Below, piece after piece: positions 1 to 6,832 of a stretch of DNA of 11,570 nt. The stretch is from assembly GCA_028277225.1 (NCBI GenBank), contig JANQHB010000006.1, forward strand, positions 22,501 through 34,070. The letters run 5' to 3'. This DNA comes from Chlorobium sp. Lineage in GTDB: Bacteria; Bacteroidota; Chlorobiia; Chlorobiales; Chlorobiaceae. The stretch's first letter is position 1. Each line of letters opens with the position of its first letter. The notes under the pieces are model-generated. The model saw nothing but the letters and a program-made list of their open reading frames with translations, was not told where the DNA came from and searched no databases. The position numbers and the translations under genes were made by a program.

Positions 1-2193
1 CACCAAAGTATCAAGTGGCGGATGATCAAATCCTTCTCCTATCAGCCGACCTGTAGCAAGAATAATCCTTGGCTCTGAATCGGGCAATCCCTGAAGCTTG
101 GCCAATGTAGCCAAACGATTTTTCCTTGGTATACGACCATGAAGCACAAACATGTTATCGATGTCATTGCCCAAATCAGACATTAGCAGTTCAAGATGCT
201 CTGTTCTTTCCGTTAACACCAGCACCTTTCGACCATGATCATATGCGTTCTTGATATCATCAACAATCAGCCGGTTTCTTTCTTCATCAGTAATCAATGC
301 ACGAAAAACATCCTGAATACCACCCTCTTCTAGAATACCGGAAATATGCCTGCTTAATGGTAAGACCTCCAGATGAACAGGAGCGCTTTCTGAATGCATT
401 GCCCGGTATCGTACTGGGCCACATCGCAGAAACAGTATTGGCTGGTGACCGTCTCGCCTTATCGGCGTTGCCGTGAGCCCGAGTATATATTTCGACTTTG
501 CTTCTTTGAGAATGGATTCAAAGGTAAATGCTGAAAGATGATGGCATTCATCGATAATAATCTGTCCATACCTGTCGAGAAGTTCCCCAAGGTCAGATTG
601 GCGAGACAACGACTGAATGAGCCCTATGTCGACCTGTCCGAAAAGTTTTTTCTTCCCTCCGCCAATACTACCAGAAACAACGTCGCCTAAATCAAGAAAT
701 GTATGCAATCGTTCCTGCCACTGTCGCATAAGTTCGGCACGGTGAACGAGAATGAGAGTACTGACCTTGCGACGCGCAATAATCGCGGATGCAACGACCG
801 TTTTACCGAATGCAGTAGGAGCACACAAAATCCCTTCATCATGCTGTACCATCGTCCGAACAGCCTTCACTTGATCTGCTCGTAATGTACCGTTAAAAAC
901 AACATTAATCGTAGATCCGGCAACCCGCTCATCCACAACATTTATCTTGATGGAGTTCTGCTTTAAAAGTCTCTGCAAGGCTTCAAAACAACCTCGTGGC
1001 AGGCCTATATGCTTTGGGTAATTCTCGGCACAGCCAATAATGCGAGGTTTGTCCCATACGGACAGACGCATAGCCTGGGCTTTGTAAAATTCAGGATTCT
1101 GAAAGGCAGCAAGACGGATACAGCGATTGAGTAACGGTTGTGAAAGCTTTTCTTTTTCAATAAATATCTGATTGGCCAGAACAAGGGTCAGCGATGTAGG
1201 CAAAGGCCCTTGAATATACTCTGAAACAGAGGCTGAACGTTTCCATGGTTCAAGCTCGTCTTCTTCAGTGATAAATGCTACATCAAGGGGATGACGACCG
1301 CCGGTAAGACTCTCCACAGCATGTTCAACATCTCCTTTGGCAAGTTTTTTAACTGATGCAAGATAGGACCATTGATCCGGGTATGGTTGAAGGGTATCAT
1401 CGACGAAGACAGAGAAGCCCTTATCTCTCGCAGGCTTCTGCAAAGGTAATGCGATCAAATTACCAAAACCACCTTTCGGCACAGTATCTTGGCTTGGAAA
1501 AAGCCTGTCATAACTCGACATGGAAAGTTGACGCGTACGCTCGCAAGTACGACTTATCAGTGCTGCCCCAAGCTGCATTGCATCACGTGCCGGAATTGCA
1601 TCAGCAAAAAAGATCCAGATATGAGCACCGTTTCCTGAACGGGAAATCTCAAAAGAAGCTGGAATGGTCAAGCTTCCACATGTCTCCATGAATGCTTGAG
1701 CATCATCACGCCACTCTGCGTCATCAAAATCAATAACGAGGAAATAACAGGTATCATTTTTGCAAAGAGGATAGACTCCTATGATATGGCGACCGGCAAG
1801 ATGATTATAAAGAACCTGATCTGTAAGAGGTAAAAGCTTTCGATGAAAACATTCACTACATTTCACCCTCGGTTTTTGACAAATTCCTCTCCTCCACTCA
1901 TTGCCGCATGCAGGAGAATATCCCGACTTGCCTTTCGCAGATTCCCAGCGTATCGGAAAAACGTCGTTACGTCCTCTGAACAAATCTCGAAACAGTTGTA
2001 CCTTCTGCTGTAATGTTAATTGTTGAAGATCCTCTTCCTTTGTTTCACAGGCATTTTCCGGTATCGGATCGCGCACCTTAAAAGGTATGCCATGTTCTTC
2101 CAGCAAAGATTTGAGCCTGGCATTTTCTTTTTGCAATTGCCGCAATTCATCATGCAACTGTTCATAATCGCTTTTGTCTCCGCTGTTTTTCAT
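1..2193 (-). CDS. TOTE-type primase-helicase (AEP primase fused to superfamily II helicase), 3' end cut by window edge
   Basis: Read from the minus strand, 731 codons run open from an ATG at 2193 to the window edge. An in-frame TAG two codons upstream makes this the first possible ATG. Residues 8-35 look like a coiled coil. A Cys cluster follows (C96, C105, C112, C115). The archaeo-eukaryotic primase domain shows its metal motif VIDFDD (D155, D157), the SGNGAH motif (H191) and FGNLIALPLQ near 243-252. The helicase has Walker A APTAFGKT (458-465), DECHH (548-552), TATP (574-577) and a motif V region GEGFDHPP near 719-726; motif VI lies beyond the edge. Such proteins are the core of TOTE conflict systems, thought to defend against invading DNA; that role is inferred from the family. 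The gene follows rimO after 160 bp, has no clear Shine-Dalgarno, and is poorer in G+C than rimO and tgt, which suggests transfer. Confidence 0.9.
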   Translation of the reverse strand, partial: MKNSGDKSDYEQLHDELRQLQKENARLKSLLEEHGIPFKVRDPIPENACETKEEDLQQLTLQQKVQLFRDLFRGRNDVFPIRWESAKGKSGYSPACGNEWRRGICQKPRVKCSECFHRKLLPLTDQVLYNHLAGRHIIGVYPLCKNDTCYFLVIDFDDAEWRDDAQAFMETCGSLTIPASFEISRSGNGAHIWIFFADAIPARDAMQLGAALISRTCERTRQLSMSSYDRLFPSQDTVPKGGFGNLIALPLQKPARDKGFSVFVDDTLQPYPDQWSYLASVKKLAKGDVEHAVESLTGGRHPLDVAFITEEDELEPWKRSASVSEYIQGPLPTSLTLVLANQIFIEKEKLSQPLLNRCIRLAAFQNPEFYKAQAMRLSVWDKPRIIGCAENYPKHIGLPRGCFEALQRLLKQNSIKINVVDERVAGSTINVVFNGTLRADQVKAVRTMVQHDEGILCAPTAFGKTVVASAIIARRKVSTLILVHRAELMRQWQERLHTFLDLGDVVSGSIGGGKKKLFGQVDIGLIQSLSRQSDLGELLDRYGQIIIDECHHLSAFTFESILKEAKSKYILGLTATPIRRDGHQPILFLRCGPVRYRAMHSESAPVHLEVLPLSRHISGILEEGGIQDVFRALITDEERNRLIVDDIKNAYDHGRKVLVLTERTEHLELLMSDLGNDIDNMFVLHGRIPRKNRLATLAKLQGLPDSEPRIILATGRLIGEGFDHPPLDTLV

Positions 2194-2353
2194 GGCCTAC
2201 CACTATTCCGATTGATCTATAACAGTCTTAACAATAGTGAAAAGTATGGAGATAACGTCAAATGAAACAGAGTCGGCTCCTGATACTCTGCTCAACCCAT
2301 CAGCCGTTGCTCATGAACAATTGATGCTGTAGGTTGCTTATAATGAGCATTCG

Positions 2354-2370
2354 CTACCTTGATAAGGTAG
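2354..2370 (-). other. small perfect hairpin over the rimO stop codon
   Basis: CTACCTT, a 3-nt loop and AAGGTAG form a perfect 7-bp stem that includes the rimO stop codon. No T-run follows in the direction of rimO transcription, so it does not look like an intrinsic terminator. It could stabilise the 3' end of the tgt-rimO message or slow readthrough into the primase-helicase gene. In the 160 bp between the genes I see only a weak -35-like TTGACG (minus strand, 2261-2256) with no good -10 at proper spacing. Whether the primase-helicase has its own promoter is therefore open. Confidence 0.35.
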
Positions 2371-3670
2371 AGGTGATAGCTTCAATCCTTCCATACAACT
2401 CGTACGCTGTACTGTTCCCGATAGAAGCCTTGCAGAAGTCACCGGGCTTGACCTCGTGGCTGTTCATGTCGAGGATGCATTCGTTATCCACTTCCGGGGC
2501 GTCGTACTGTGTTCGGCCGTAGGCGGTCTCGTCGTCGGTTTCTTCTATCAGCACTTCAACGGTTTTACCTTCGAACGTGCGGTTTTTTGCTTTCGATATG
2601 TCTTCCTGCAGTTCCATGAGCTCGCGGACCCGTTCCTGTTTCTCTTCTTCCGGAACATCGTCCTCGAGCGTGTCGAAGGCTGATGTATGCTCTTCGTGTC
2701 TGTAGGGGAAGCAGCCGAGGCGGTCGAAGCGGAATGAGCGGACAAACCCGAGAAGTTCCTCGAACTCATTCCTTGTCTCTCCGGGATAGCCGACGATCAT
2801 TGTCGTGCGCAGGCGGATGTCGGGATTGCGTTCACGGATCGATTCAAGCATGCGGATGGTCCCTTCACGGTCTATTCCCCGTTTCATCGAGGCGAGGATG
2901 CGATCGCTGATGTGCTGGACGGGGATGTCGAGGTAGTTGCAGATGTTTTTTCTTTCCCGCATGGTGTCGATCACTTCGAGGGGAAAGCTTTGCGGGTAGG
3001 CGTAGAGGAGCCTTATCCATTGGAAGTCCAGGTCCGAAAGCTGTTGCAGGAGATCGTTCAGTTGTGATGATCCGGTGAGATCGTAACCATAAACACTGAT
3101 GTCCTGGGCGATCAGGTTGAGCTCTTTTACGCCTTTGTCCCTGAGATATGCAGCCTCTTTGAGCAGCTTTTCGACCGGCTCGCTCGTGTAGCGGCCTCTC
3201 ATCTTCGGGATCGCGCAGAACGAACAGGTGCGGCTGCATCCTTCGGCGATCTTCAGCCATGCATAGTGCGGCGGGGTCAGGAGCGTCCGCTCGTGAAGGT
3301 GTCCGTGTGCAATGCCGCCCCCGAGCGTTTCGATGATCTTGTCGAGGTCGGTTGTTCCGAAAAAATGATCCACTTCAGGCAGTTCAGCACGAAGCTCGTA
3401 TGCATAGAGGGCGCTGAGGCATCCCATCACGTAGAGCGCCGATATCTCCCCGTTTTTCCTTTTTTCAGCGGCGGCAAGGATTTCCTCTATCGATTCGGTT
3501 TTTGCGTCGGCAATAAACCCGCAGGTGTTGATGATGATGATGTCGGCCTCATCGGCGTGATCGACGATGTGCAGTCCGTTTTTCAGCGCCTGGGTTATAA
3601 GCCTTTCCGAATCGACGGTGTTTTTTGAGCACCCGAGGCTGAGAAGAAAAAGAGAGCGGTATGACGGCAT
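2354..3670 (-). CDS. rimO: ribosomal protein S12 methylthiotransferase RimO
   Basis: This 438-residue radical-SAM enzyme belongs to the MiaB/RimO family and methylthiolates a conserved aspartate of ribosomal protein S12. The N-terminal methylthiotransferase domain carries auxiliary-cluster cysteines C14 (in LGCSKNTVDSE), C50 (NTCGF) and C84 (MGC). The radical-SAM domain has CSRTCSFC (C145, C149, C152) followed by AIPKMRGRY. A TRAM-like domain fills roughly 372-434. The signature RTQYDAPEVDN in this last part favours RimO over MiaB, and the length is normal. The start ATG lies 4 bp after the tgt stop codon, so the two are almost certainly cotranscribed. No Shine-Dalgarno is visible before the start. 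Confidence 0.96.
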   Translation of the reverse strand: MPSYRSLFLLSLGCSKNTVDSERLITQALKNGLHIVDHADEADIIIINTCGFIADAKTESIEEILAAAEKRKNGEISALYVMGCLSALYAYELRAELPEVDHFFGTTDLDKIIETLGGGIAHGHLHERTLLTPPHYAWLKIAEGCSRTCSFCAIPKMRGRYTSEPVEKLLKEAAYLRDKGVKELNLIAQDISVYGYDLTGSSQLNDLLQQLSDLDFQWIRLLYAYPQSFPLEVIDTMRERKNICNYLDIPVQHISDRILASMKRGIDREGTIRMLESIRERNPDIRLRTTMIVGYPGETRNEFEELLGFVRSFRFDRLGCFPYRHEEHTSAFDTLEDDVPEEEKQERVRELMELQEDISKAKNRTFEGKTVEVLIEETDDETAYGRTQYDAPEVDNECILDMNSHEVKPGDFCKASIGNSTAYELYGRIEAITSTLSR

Positions 3671-3674
3671 TGTT

Positions 3675-4820
3675 TCAAGATTGTTTTTTTGCCCTGAATT
3701 GAGCGTTGAACCTGTTGAGAAACGCTTCTTTCCATTCGATGAACGAGCCGTTGCCGATCTGTTCTCTGGCGGTACGAGTCAACCACATGAAAAAGGAAAT
3801 GTTGTGCAGGGTGCAGAGTTTCAGGCCGAGGATTTCCCCGACGTTCAGGAGATGGCGGATGTATGCCCTTGTATAGTTTTTGCAGACATGGTTGTCGAAG
3901 CCCTCGTCGATGGGGGTAAAATCCTCCGCAAACCTGGCCGAACGGAGGTTGATGTGCCCGTCTCTGGTATAGACCCGGCCGTTTCGCGCTTCACGGGTAG
4001 GTATGACGCAGTCGAACATGTCGACACCGCGTTCGATTGCGTTGAGGATATTTTCCGGAGTTCCGACCCCCATCAGGTAACGCGGTTTTTCTTCAGGAAG
4101 AATGGTGTGGGAGAGTTCGAGAATACGGTACATCTCTTCAGCCGGTTCCCCCACGGCCAGGCCGCCTATGGAGTAGCCGTCAAAATCCATTGCTGCCAGT
4201 TCTCTGCTGATCTCCGAACGCAGATCTGCGTATGTTCCACCCTGGGTTATGCCGAAGAGCGCCTGGTTGTGGCCGTAATGCGGTCGGGTAGAGGAGAGAT
4301 GTTTTTTTGCCCGGTCCGCCCATCGGAGAGTCAGCTCGCCTGATTCCCTGACATAGGACTTGTCGGCAGGCCATGGGGGGCATTCGTCGAGAGGCATCAT
4401 GATATCGCTGCCGATGATCCGTTGTGTTTCGATAACGTTTTCGGGGGTAAAGTGCTGCATTGAACCGTCAATGTGGGACTTGAACGCTACGCCTTCTTCG
4501 GTGATCGTCCTTAGATCGGAAAGGGAGTAAACCTGGTAGCCTCCACTGTCGGTCAGAAGGGGCTGGTCCCAGTTCATGAACCGGTGGATGCCTCCTGCCT
4601 TGCCGATGATATCGTTGCCCGGTCTGAGGTAGAGATGGTAGGTATTGGCAAGAATGATATGAACGTGCTGTGATTTCAGTTCGTCGGGTTCGACCGATTT
4701 GACGCTCGCCCTTGTGCCTACAGGCATGAAAACCGGTGTCGGTATTGTGCCGTGTCCGGTTTCTAGCTTTCCGGTTCGTGCTGCCGTTGCAGAATCTTTG
4801 TCGATGACGGTAAAATTCAT
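3675..4820 (-). CDS. tgt: queuine/preQ1 tRNA-guanine transglycosylase Tgt
   Basis: A 381-residue TIM-barrel enzyme that swaps guanine-34 of GUN-anticodon tRNAs for the queuosine precursor preQ1. Visible motifs are the catalytic-acid segment TDSGGYQVYSL (D91), MPLDECPP (D145), the substrate-loop motif GGLAVGE (219-225) and the nucleophile in MFDCVIPTREARNG (D270). The structural zinc site is odd. The family has CxCxxC plus a distal His; here C313 and H339 keep the canonical 26-residue spacing, but the two upstream positions are F308 and N310. H311 might substitute. The rest of that segment (CKNYTRAYIRHL) is conserved, so a pseudogene is unlikely. The gene begins 5 bp from the end of a MITE-like element that appears to supply its leader, and it precedes rimO by 4 bp. 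Confidence 0.96.
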   Translation of the reverse strand: MNFTVIDKDSATAARTGKLETGHGTIPTPVFMPVGTRASVKSVEPDELKSQHVHIILANTYHLYLRPGNDIIGKAGGIHRFMNWDQPLLTDSGGYQVYSLSDLRTITEEGVAFKSHIDGSMQHFTPENVIETQRIIGSDIMMPLDECPPWPADKSYVRESGELTLRWADRAKKHLSSTRPHYGHNQALFGITQGGTYADLRSEISRELAAMDFDGYSIGGLAVGEPAEEMYRILELSHTILPEEKPRYLMGVGTPENILNAIERGVDMFDCVIPTREARNGRVYTRDGHINLRSARFAEDFTPIDEGFDNHVCKNYTRAYIRHLLNVGEILGLKLCTLHNISFFMWLTRTAREQIGNGSFIEWKEAFLNRFNAQFRAKKQS

Positions 4821-4824
4821 TATA

Positions 4825-4828
4825 TCCT
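4825..4828 (-). promoter_or_regulatory. probable tgt ribosome-binding site spanning the MITE-TSD junction
   Basis: On the minus strand the sequence TTTAGGATATAATG places AGGA four bases before the tgt ATG. AGG is the last three bases of the MITE terminal repeat, and the final A is the first base of the target-site duplication (ATATA on this strand). It is one of the few Shine-Dalgarno-like motifs in the window. Spacing is a little short, so its strength is uncertain. Confidence 0.45.
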
Positions 4829-5040
4829 AAACTGAGCGTCTCAAGAAATGCTCCATAATAGTAAGTATATTAAATACTATCAGTTATACTGTGTTTGTAA
4901 AGAAATTATGCATCACTTTTCGGGCGAGTGTGAAAACTGATAAAGAGCCGCATTTTATGAAATCCCGACAAGTCGGGAAATGCCGACCCCGTGAAATCAG
5001 ACCGAATATTTCACAGGGCTTGACAATCGCTCAGTTCAGG
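4826..5040. mobile_element. MITE-like element, copy A (215 bp), with 13-bp TIRs and TATAT target duplication
   Basis: The ends are CCTAAACTGAGCG (4826-4838) and CGCTCAGTTCAGG (5028-5040), which are inverted repeats matching at 12 of 13 positions. The element is flanked by perfect TATAT direct repeats at 4821-4825 and 5041-5045. It has no coding capacity. Internal structures, seen on the + strand, are TCCCGAC/GTCGGGA around 4963-4978 and an 11-bp stem, CCCCGTGAAAT (4987-4997) with ATTTCACAGGG (5008-5018), which has one wobble pair. The 137 bp next to tgt (4826-4962) match copy B at 10325-10461 in reverse orientation, about 85% identical without gaps. This element fills most of the 333-bp gap between tgt and the antiterminator gene. 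The CC...GG ends and 5-bp duplication would fit an IS1380-like transposase, but that assignment is a guess. Confidence 0.85.
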
Positions 5041-5153
5041 TATATGTTTTTGTGACTGAAAATTAGTGTGCTCATATGTCTGATCATGCAAATGCTTTGA
5101 AAACAGTGTATTGAATTCACCAGAGAAGAAAAAATCATTCCTTTCCTTCCCCC

Positions 5154-5663
5154 ATGAAAAGAGAATACGATCAATGCTGGTATGCCGTATATGTTCGTTC
5201 GAGGTTTGAGAAAAAAGTCCATCAACAGTTTCAGGAACAGCGCATAACCAGTTTTTTGCCGCTTGTTGAAACATGGCGGCGGTGGAGTGACCGAAGGAAA
5301 AAAGTGAGTGTTCCCTTGTTCAACGGTTATGTTTTTGTCCGGATCGATTACAGGAAAGACCATTACAAGGTGCTCGATATCGACGGGGTGGTCCGGTTTG
5401 TCGGCATAAGAAACACTCCGTCAGTCATTGCCGACAGGGAGATCGAATGGATCAAGGTGATTGCAGGCGAACCTGATGCTATCAGGGAGGTTATTCCAAA
5501 ACTTCCTGTCGGCCGGAGGGTGAAAGTTGTTGCAGGGCCTTTCCTCGGCCTGGAAGGTGTTGTTGTCGATCCGGGACGGGGGACAAAACTGGTGGTCTGC
5601 TTCGAAAGTATCACACAGGGGATAGAGGTACACATCAATCCCGAGTACCTTCAACCGGTATAA
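5154..5663 (+). CDS. NusG-family specialised transcription antiterminator (UpxY/RfaH type)
   Basis: A 169-residue NusG paralogue. The NGN domain starts with WYAVYVRSRFEKKV (9-22), typical of UpxY/RfaH-like proteins, and continues through PLFNGYVFVRID (54-65). A KOW domain follows at about 117-165 (PVGRRVKVVAGPFLGLEGVV). These proteins bind RNA polymerase and promote full-length transcription of a specific operon, usually for capsule, O-antigen or exopolysaccharide. Its position 18 bp before a nucleotide-sugar epimerase fits that role. General NusG normally sits in the secE-nusG-rplK cluster, which is absent here, so this is a specialised copy. The start at 5154 gives the expected N-terminus, but the upstream stretch is pyrimidine-rich (TTCCTTCCCCC) without a Shine-Dalgarno. 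I see no ops/JUMPstart-like element upstream. Confidence 0.87.
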   Translation: MKREYDQCWYAVYVRSRFEKKVHQQFQEQRITSFLPLVETWRRWSDRRKKVSVPLFNGYVFVRIDYRKDHYKVLDIDGVVRFVGIRNTPSVIADREIEWIKVIAGEPDAIREVIPKLPVGRRVKVVAGPFLGLEGVVVDPGRGTKLVVCFESITQGIEVHINPEYLQPV

Positions 5664-5681
5664 ACTATTGCATTCCAAACC

Positions 5682-6698
5682 ATGAAAATACTTGTGACCG
5701 GAGCTGCCGGTTTTATCGGATTTCATGTATCGCGCTACCTTCTTGACCGAGGTGACGAGGTAGTGGGTATCGATAACCTGAACACCTATTATGATCCGTC
5801 GTTGAAAACATCCCGTCTCGATATTCTTCAGGACTATGGTGCGTTTCGGTTTATCAAGCTCGATCTTGCCGACAGGGACGGAATGGAAGAGTTGTTTCAG
5901 GTAGAGAAGTTCCAGCGCGTCGTCAATCTGGCTGCACAGGCAGGGGTGCGGTATTCGCTGGAGAATCCTCACGCGTATGTTGACAGCAATATTGTCGGTT
6001 TTCTTCATATCCTCGAAGGTTGCAGAAAAGAGCATGTCGAGCATCTTGTGTATGCCTCTTCCAGTTCCGTTTATGGCGCCAACGAGACAATGCCGTTTTC
6101 CGTTCACGATAACGTCGATCATCCTCTTTCGCTCTATGCGGCAAGCAAGAAATCAAATGAACTGATGGCCCATGTCTACAGTCACCTCTATGCTGTGCCG
6201 ACAACAGGGCTCCGTTTTTTTACCGTTTACGGACCCTGGGGAAGACCGGACATGGCACTTTTTCTTTTCACGAGAGCGATCCTCGAAGGAAAACCGATCA
6301 AGGTTTTTAACTACGGTAAACACCGCAGGGATTTTACCTACATCGATGATATTGTCGAAGGTGTCATCCGCACCCTCGATCATGTTGCCGTGACAAATCC
6401 GGACTGGTCCGGCCTGAAACCCGATCCGGGCTCGAGCCGCGCTCCCTGGAGAGTCTACAATATTGGCAACAACAAACCGGTGGAGCTTATGGACTATATT
6501 GCAGCACTGGAGCAGGCACTGGGCAGAACAGCAGAAAAAGAGTTCCTCCCGCTTCAGCCGGGCGATGTCCCTGACACCTACGCGGACGTCACTCAGCTGG
6601 TGACCGATGTCAACTACCGCCCCGAAACCCCGGTTGAGGAAGGTATAGGAAAGTTCGTGGAATGGTACAGGGAGTATTATGGAATTAGTGACAAGTGA
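5682..6698 (+). CDS. NAD-dependent sugar-nucleotide epimerase, probable UDP-glucuronate 4-epimerase
   Basis: A 338-residue extended SDR enzyme. The Rossmann glycine motif GAAGFIG is at 7-13 and the cofactor-binding stretch GIDNLNTYYD at 29-38. NLAAQAGVRYS lies at 82-92, the catalytic Ser run at 126-129 (ASSSSVYG) and YxxxK at Y152/K156 (YAASKKS). The segment RFFTVYGPWGRPDMALF (178-194) and the NxYY start of the strand-2 region are typical of UDP-glucuronate 4-epimerases that make UDP-galacturonate for surface polysaccharides. UDP-glucose 4-epimerase or a dehydratase is less likely. It acts in the cytoplasm and is probably cotranscribed with the antiterminator gene. Its last three codons and its stop codon come from a heptanucleotide repeat tract, so the C-terminal tail (SDK) is repeat-encoded. 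No further polysaccharide genes follow. Confidence 0.9.
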   Translation: MKILVTGAAGFIGFHVSRYLLDRGDEVVGIDNLNTYYDPSLKTSRLDILQDYGAFRFIKLDLADRDGMEELFQVEKFQRVVNLAAQAGVRYSLENPHAYVDSNIVGFLHILEGCRKEHVEHLVYASSSSVYGANETMPFSVHDNVDHPLSLYAASKKSNELMAHVYSHLYAVPTTGLRFFTVYGPWGRPDMALFLFTRAILEGKPIKVFNYGKHRRDFTYIDDIVEGVIRTLDHVAVTNPDWSGLKPDPGSSRAPWRVYNIGNNKPVELMDYIAALEQALGRTAEKEFLPLQPGDVPDTYADVTQLVTDVNYRPETPVEEGIGKFVEWYREYYGISDK

Positions 6699-6832
6699 CA
6701 AGTGACAAGAGACGGAAGTGAGTCGGAAAACCGTTTATTTCTTTTTTCGCTTCAGCAAAAAGCCAGCGGTCTAATGGGGATTACCAGTTCTTTTCCCGTT
6801 ACTTGTTACTTGTCACTATTCACGAATCACGC
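6687..6832. repeat. inverted heptanucleotide-repeat element between convergent genes
   Basis: The left arm has three exact tandem copies of AGTGACA (6687-6707) and degenerate units to about 6721. The right arm reads, in 7-base steps from 6798, GTTACTT, GTTACTT, GTCACTA, TTCACGA, ATCACGC. The arms are complementary: AGTGACAAGTGACAAG (6687-6702) against the reverse complement of 6802-6817 matches at 15 of 16 positions. The roughly 95-bp centre is T-rich on the + strand and has a weak CGG-AAAA-CCG hairpin followed by a T-rich run (6724-6747). Both flanking genes stop inside the arms (TGA at 6696-6698; minus-strand TGA at 6829-6827). It could form a long cruciform or RNA stem and serve as a bidirectional 3' end. 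Confidence 0.75.

Noticed and set aside
1356..1691. 111-residue plus-strand open frame in the left region
   Set aside because: It overlaps the primase domain of the minus-strand gene, whose frame is continuous for 731 codons with clear motifs.
2236..2261. Promoter for the primase-helicase (TTGACG with TATTGT on the minus strand)
   Set aside because: The 19-bp spacing and poor -10 make it too weak to list as a promoter.
3567..4343. 258-residue open frame on the plus strand across rimO and tgt
   Set aside because: It is opposite strongly conserved coding sequence of both genes and shows no family motif.
4821..5040. preQ1 riboswitch upstream of tgt
   Set aside because: The sequence there is explained by a repeat element with terminal inverted repeats, also found upstream of yjbQ, which has no known link to preQ1; no preQ1 aptamer pattern was seen.
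5041..5153. ops/JUMPstart element for the antiterminator operon
   Set aside because: No GGCGGTAG-like core is present, and no convincing promoter pair was found in this 113-bp stretch.
5421..6122. 233-residue open frame on the minus strand opposite the antiterminator and epimerase genes
   Set aside because: It lies entirely antisense to two genes with clear family motifs and spans their junction; its product has no recognisable domain.
6687..6832. CRISPR array
   Set aside because: The units are 7 bp, tandem and without spacers, arranged as two inverted arms; there is no 23-37 bp repeat with unique spacers.
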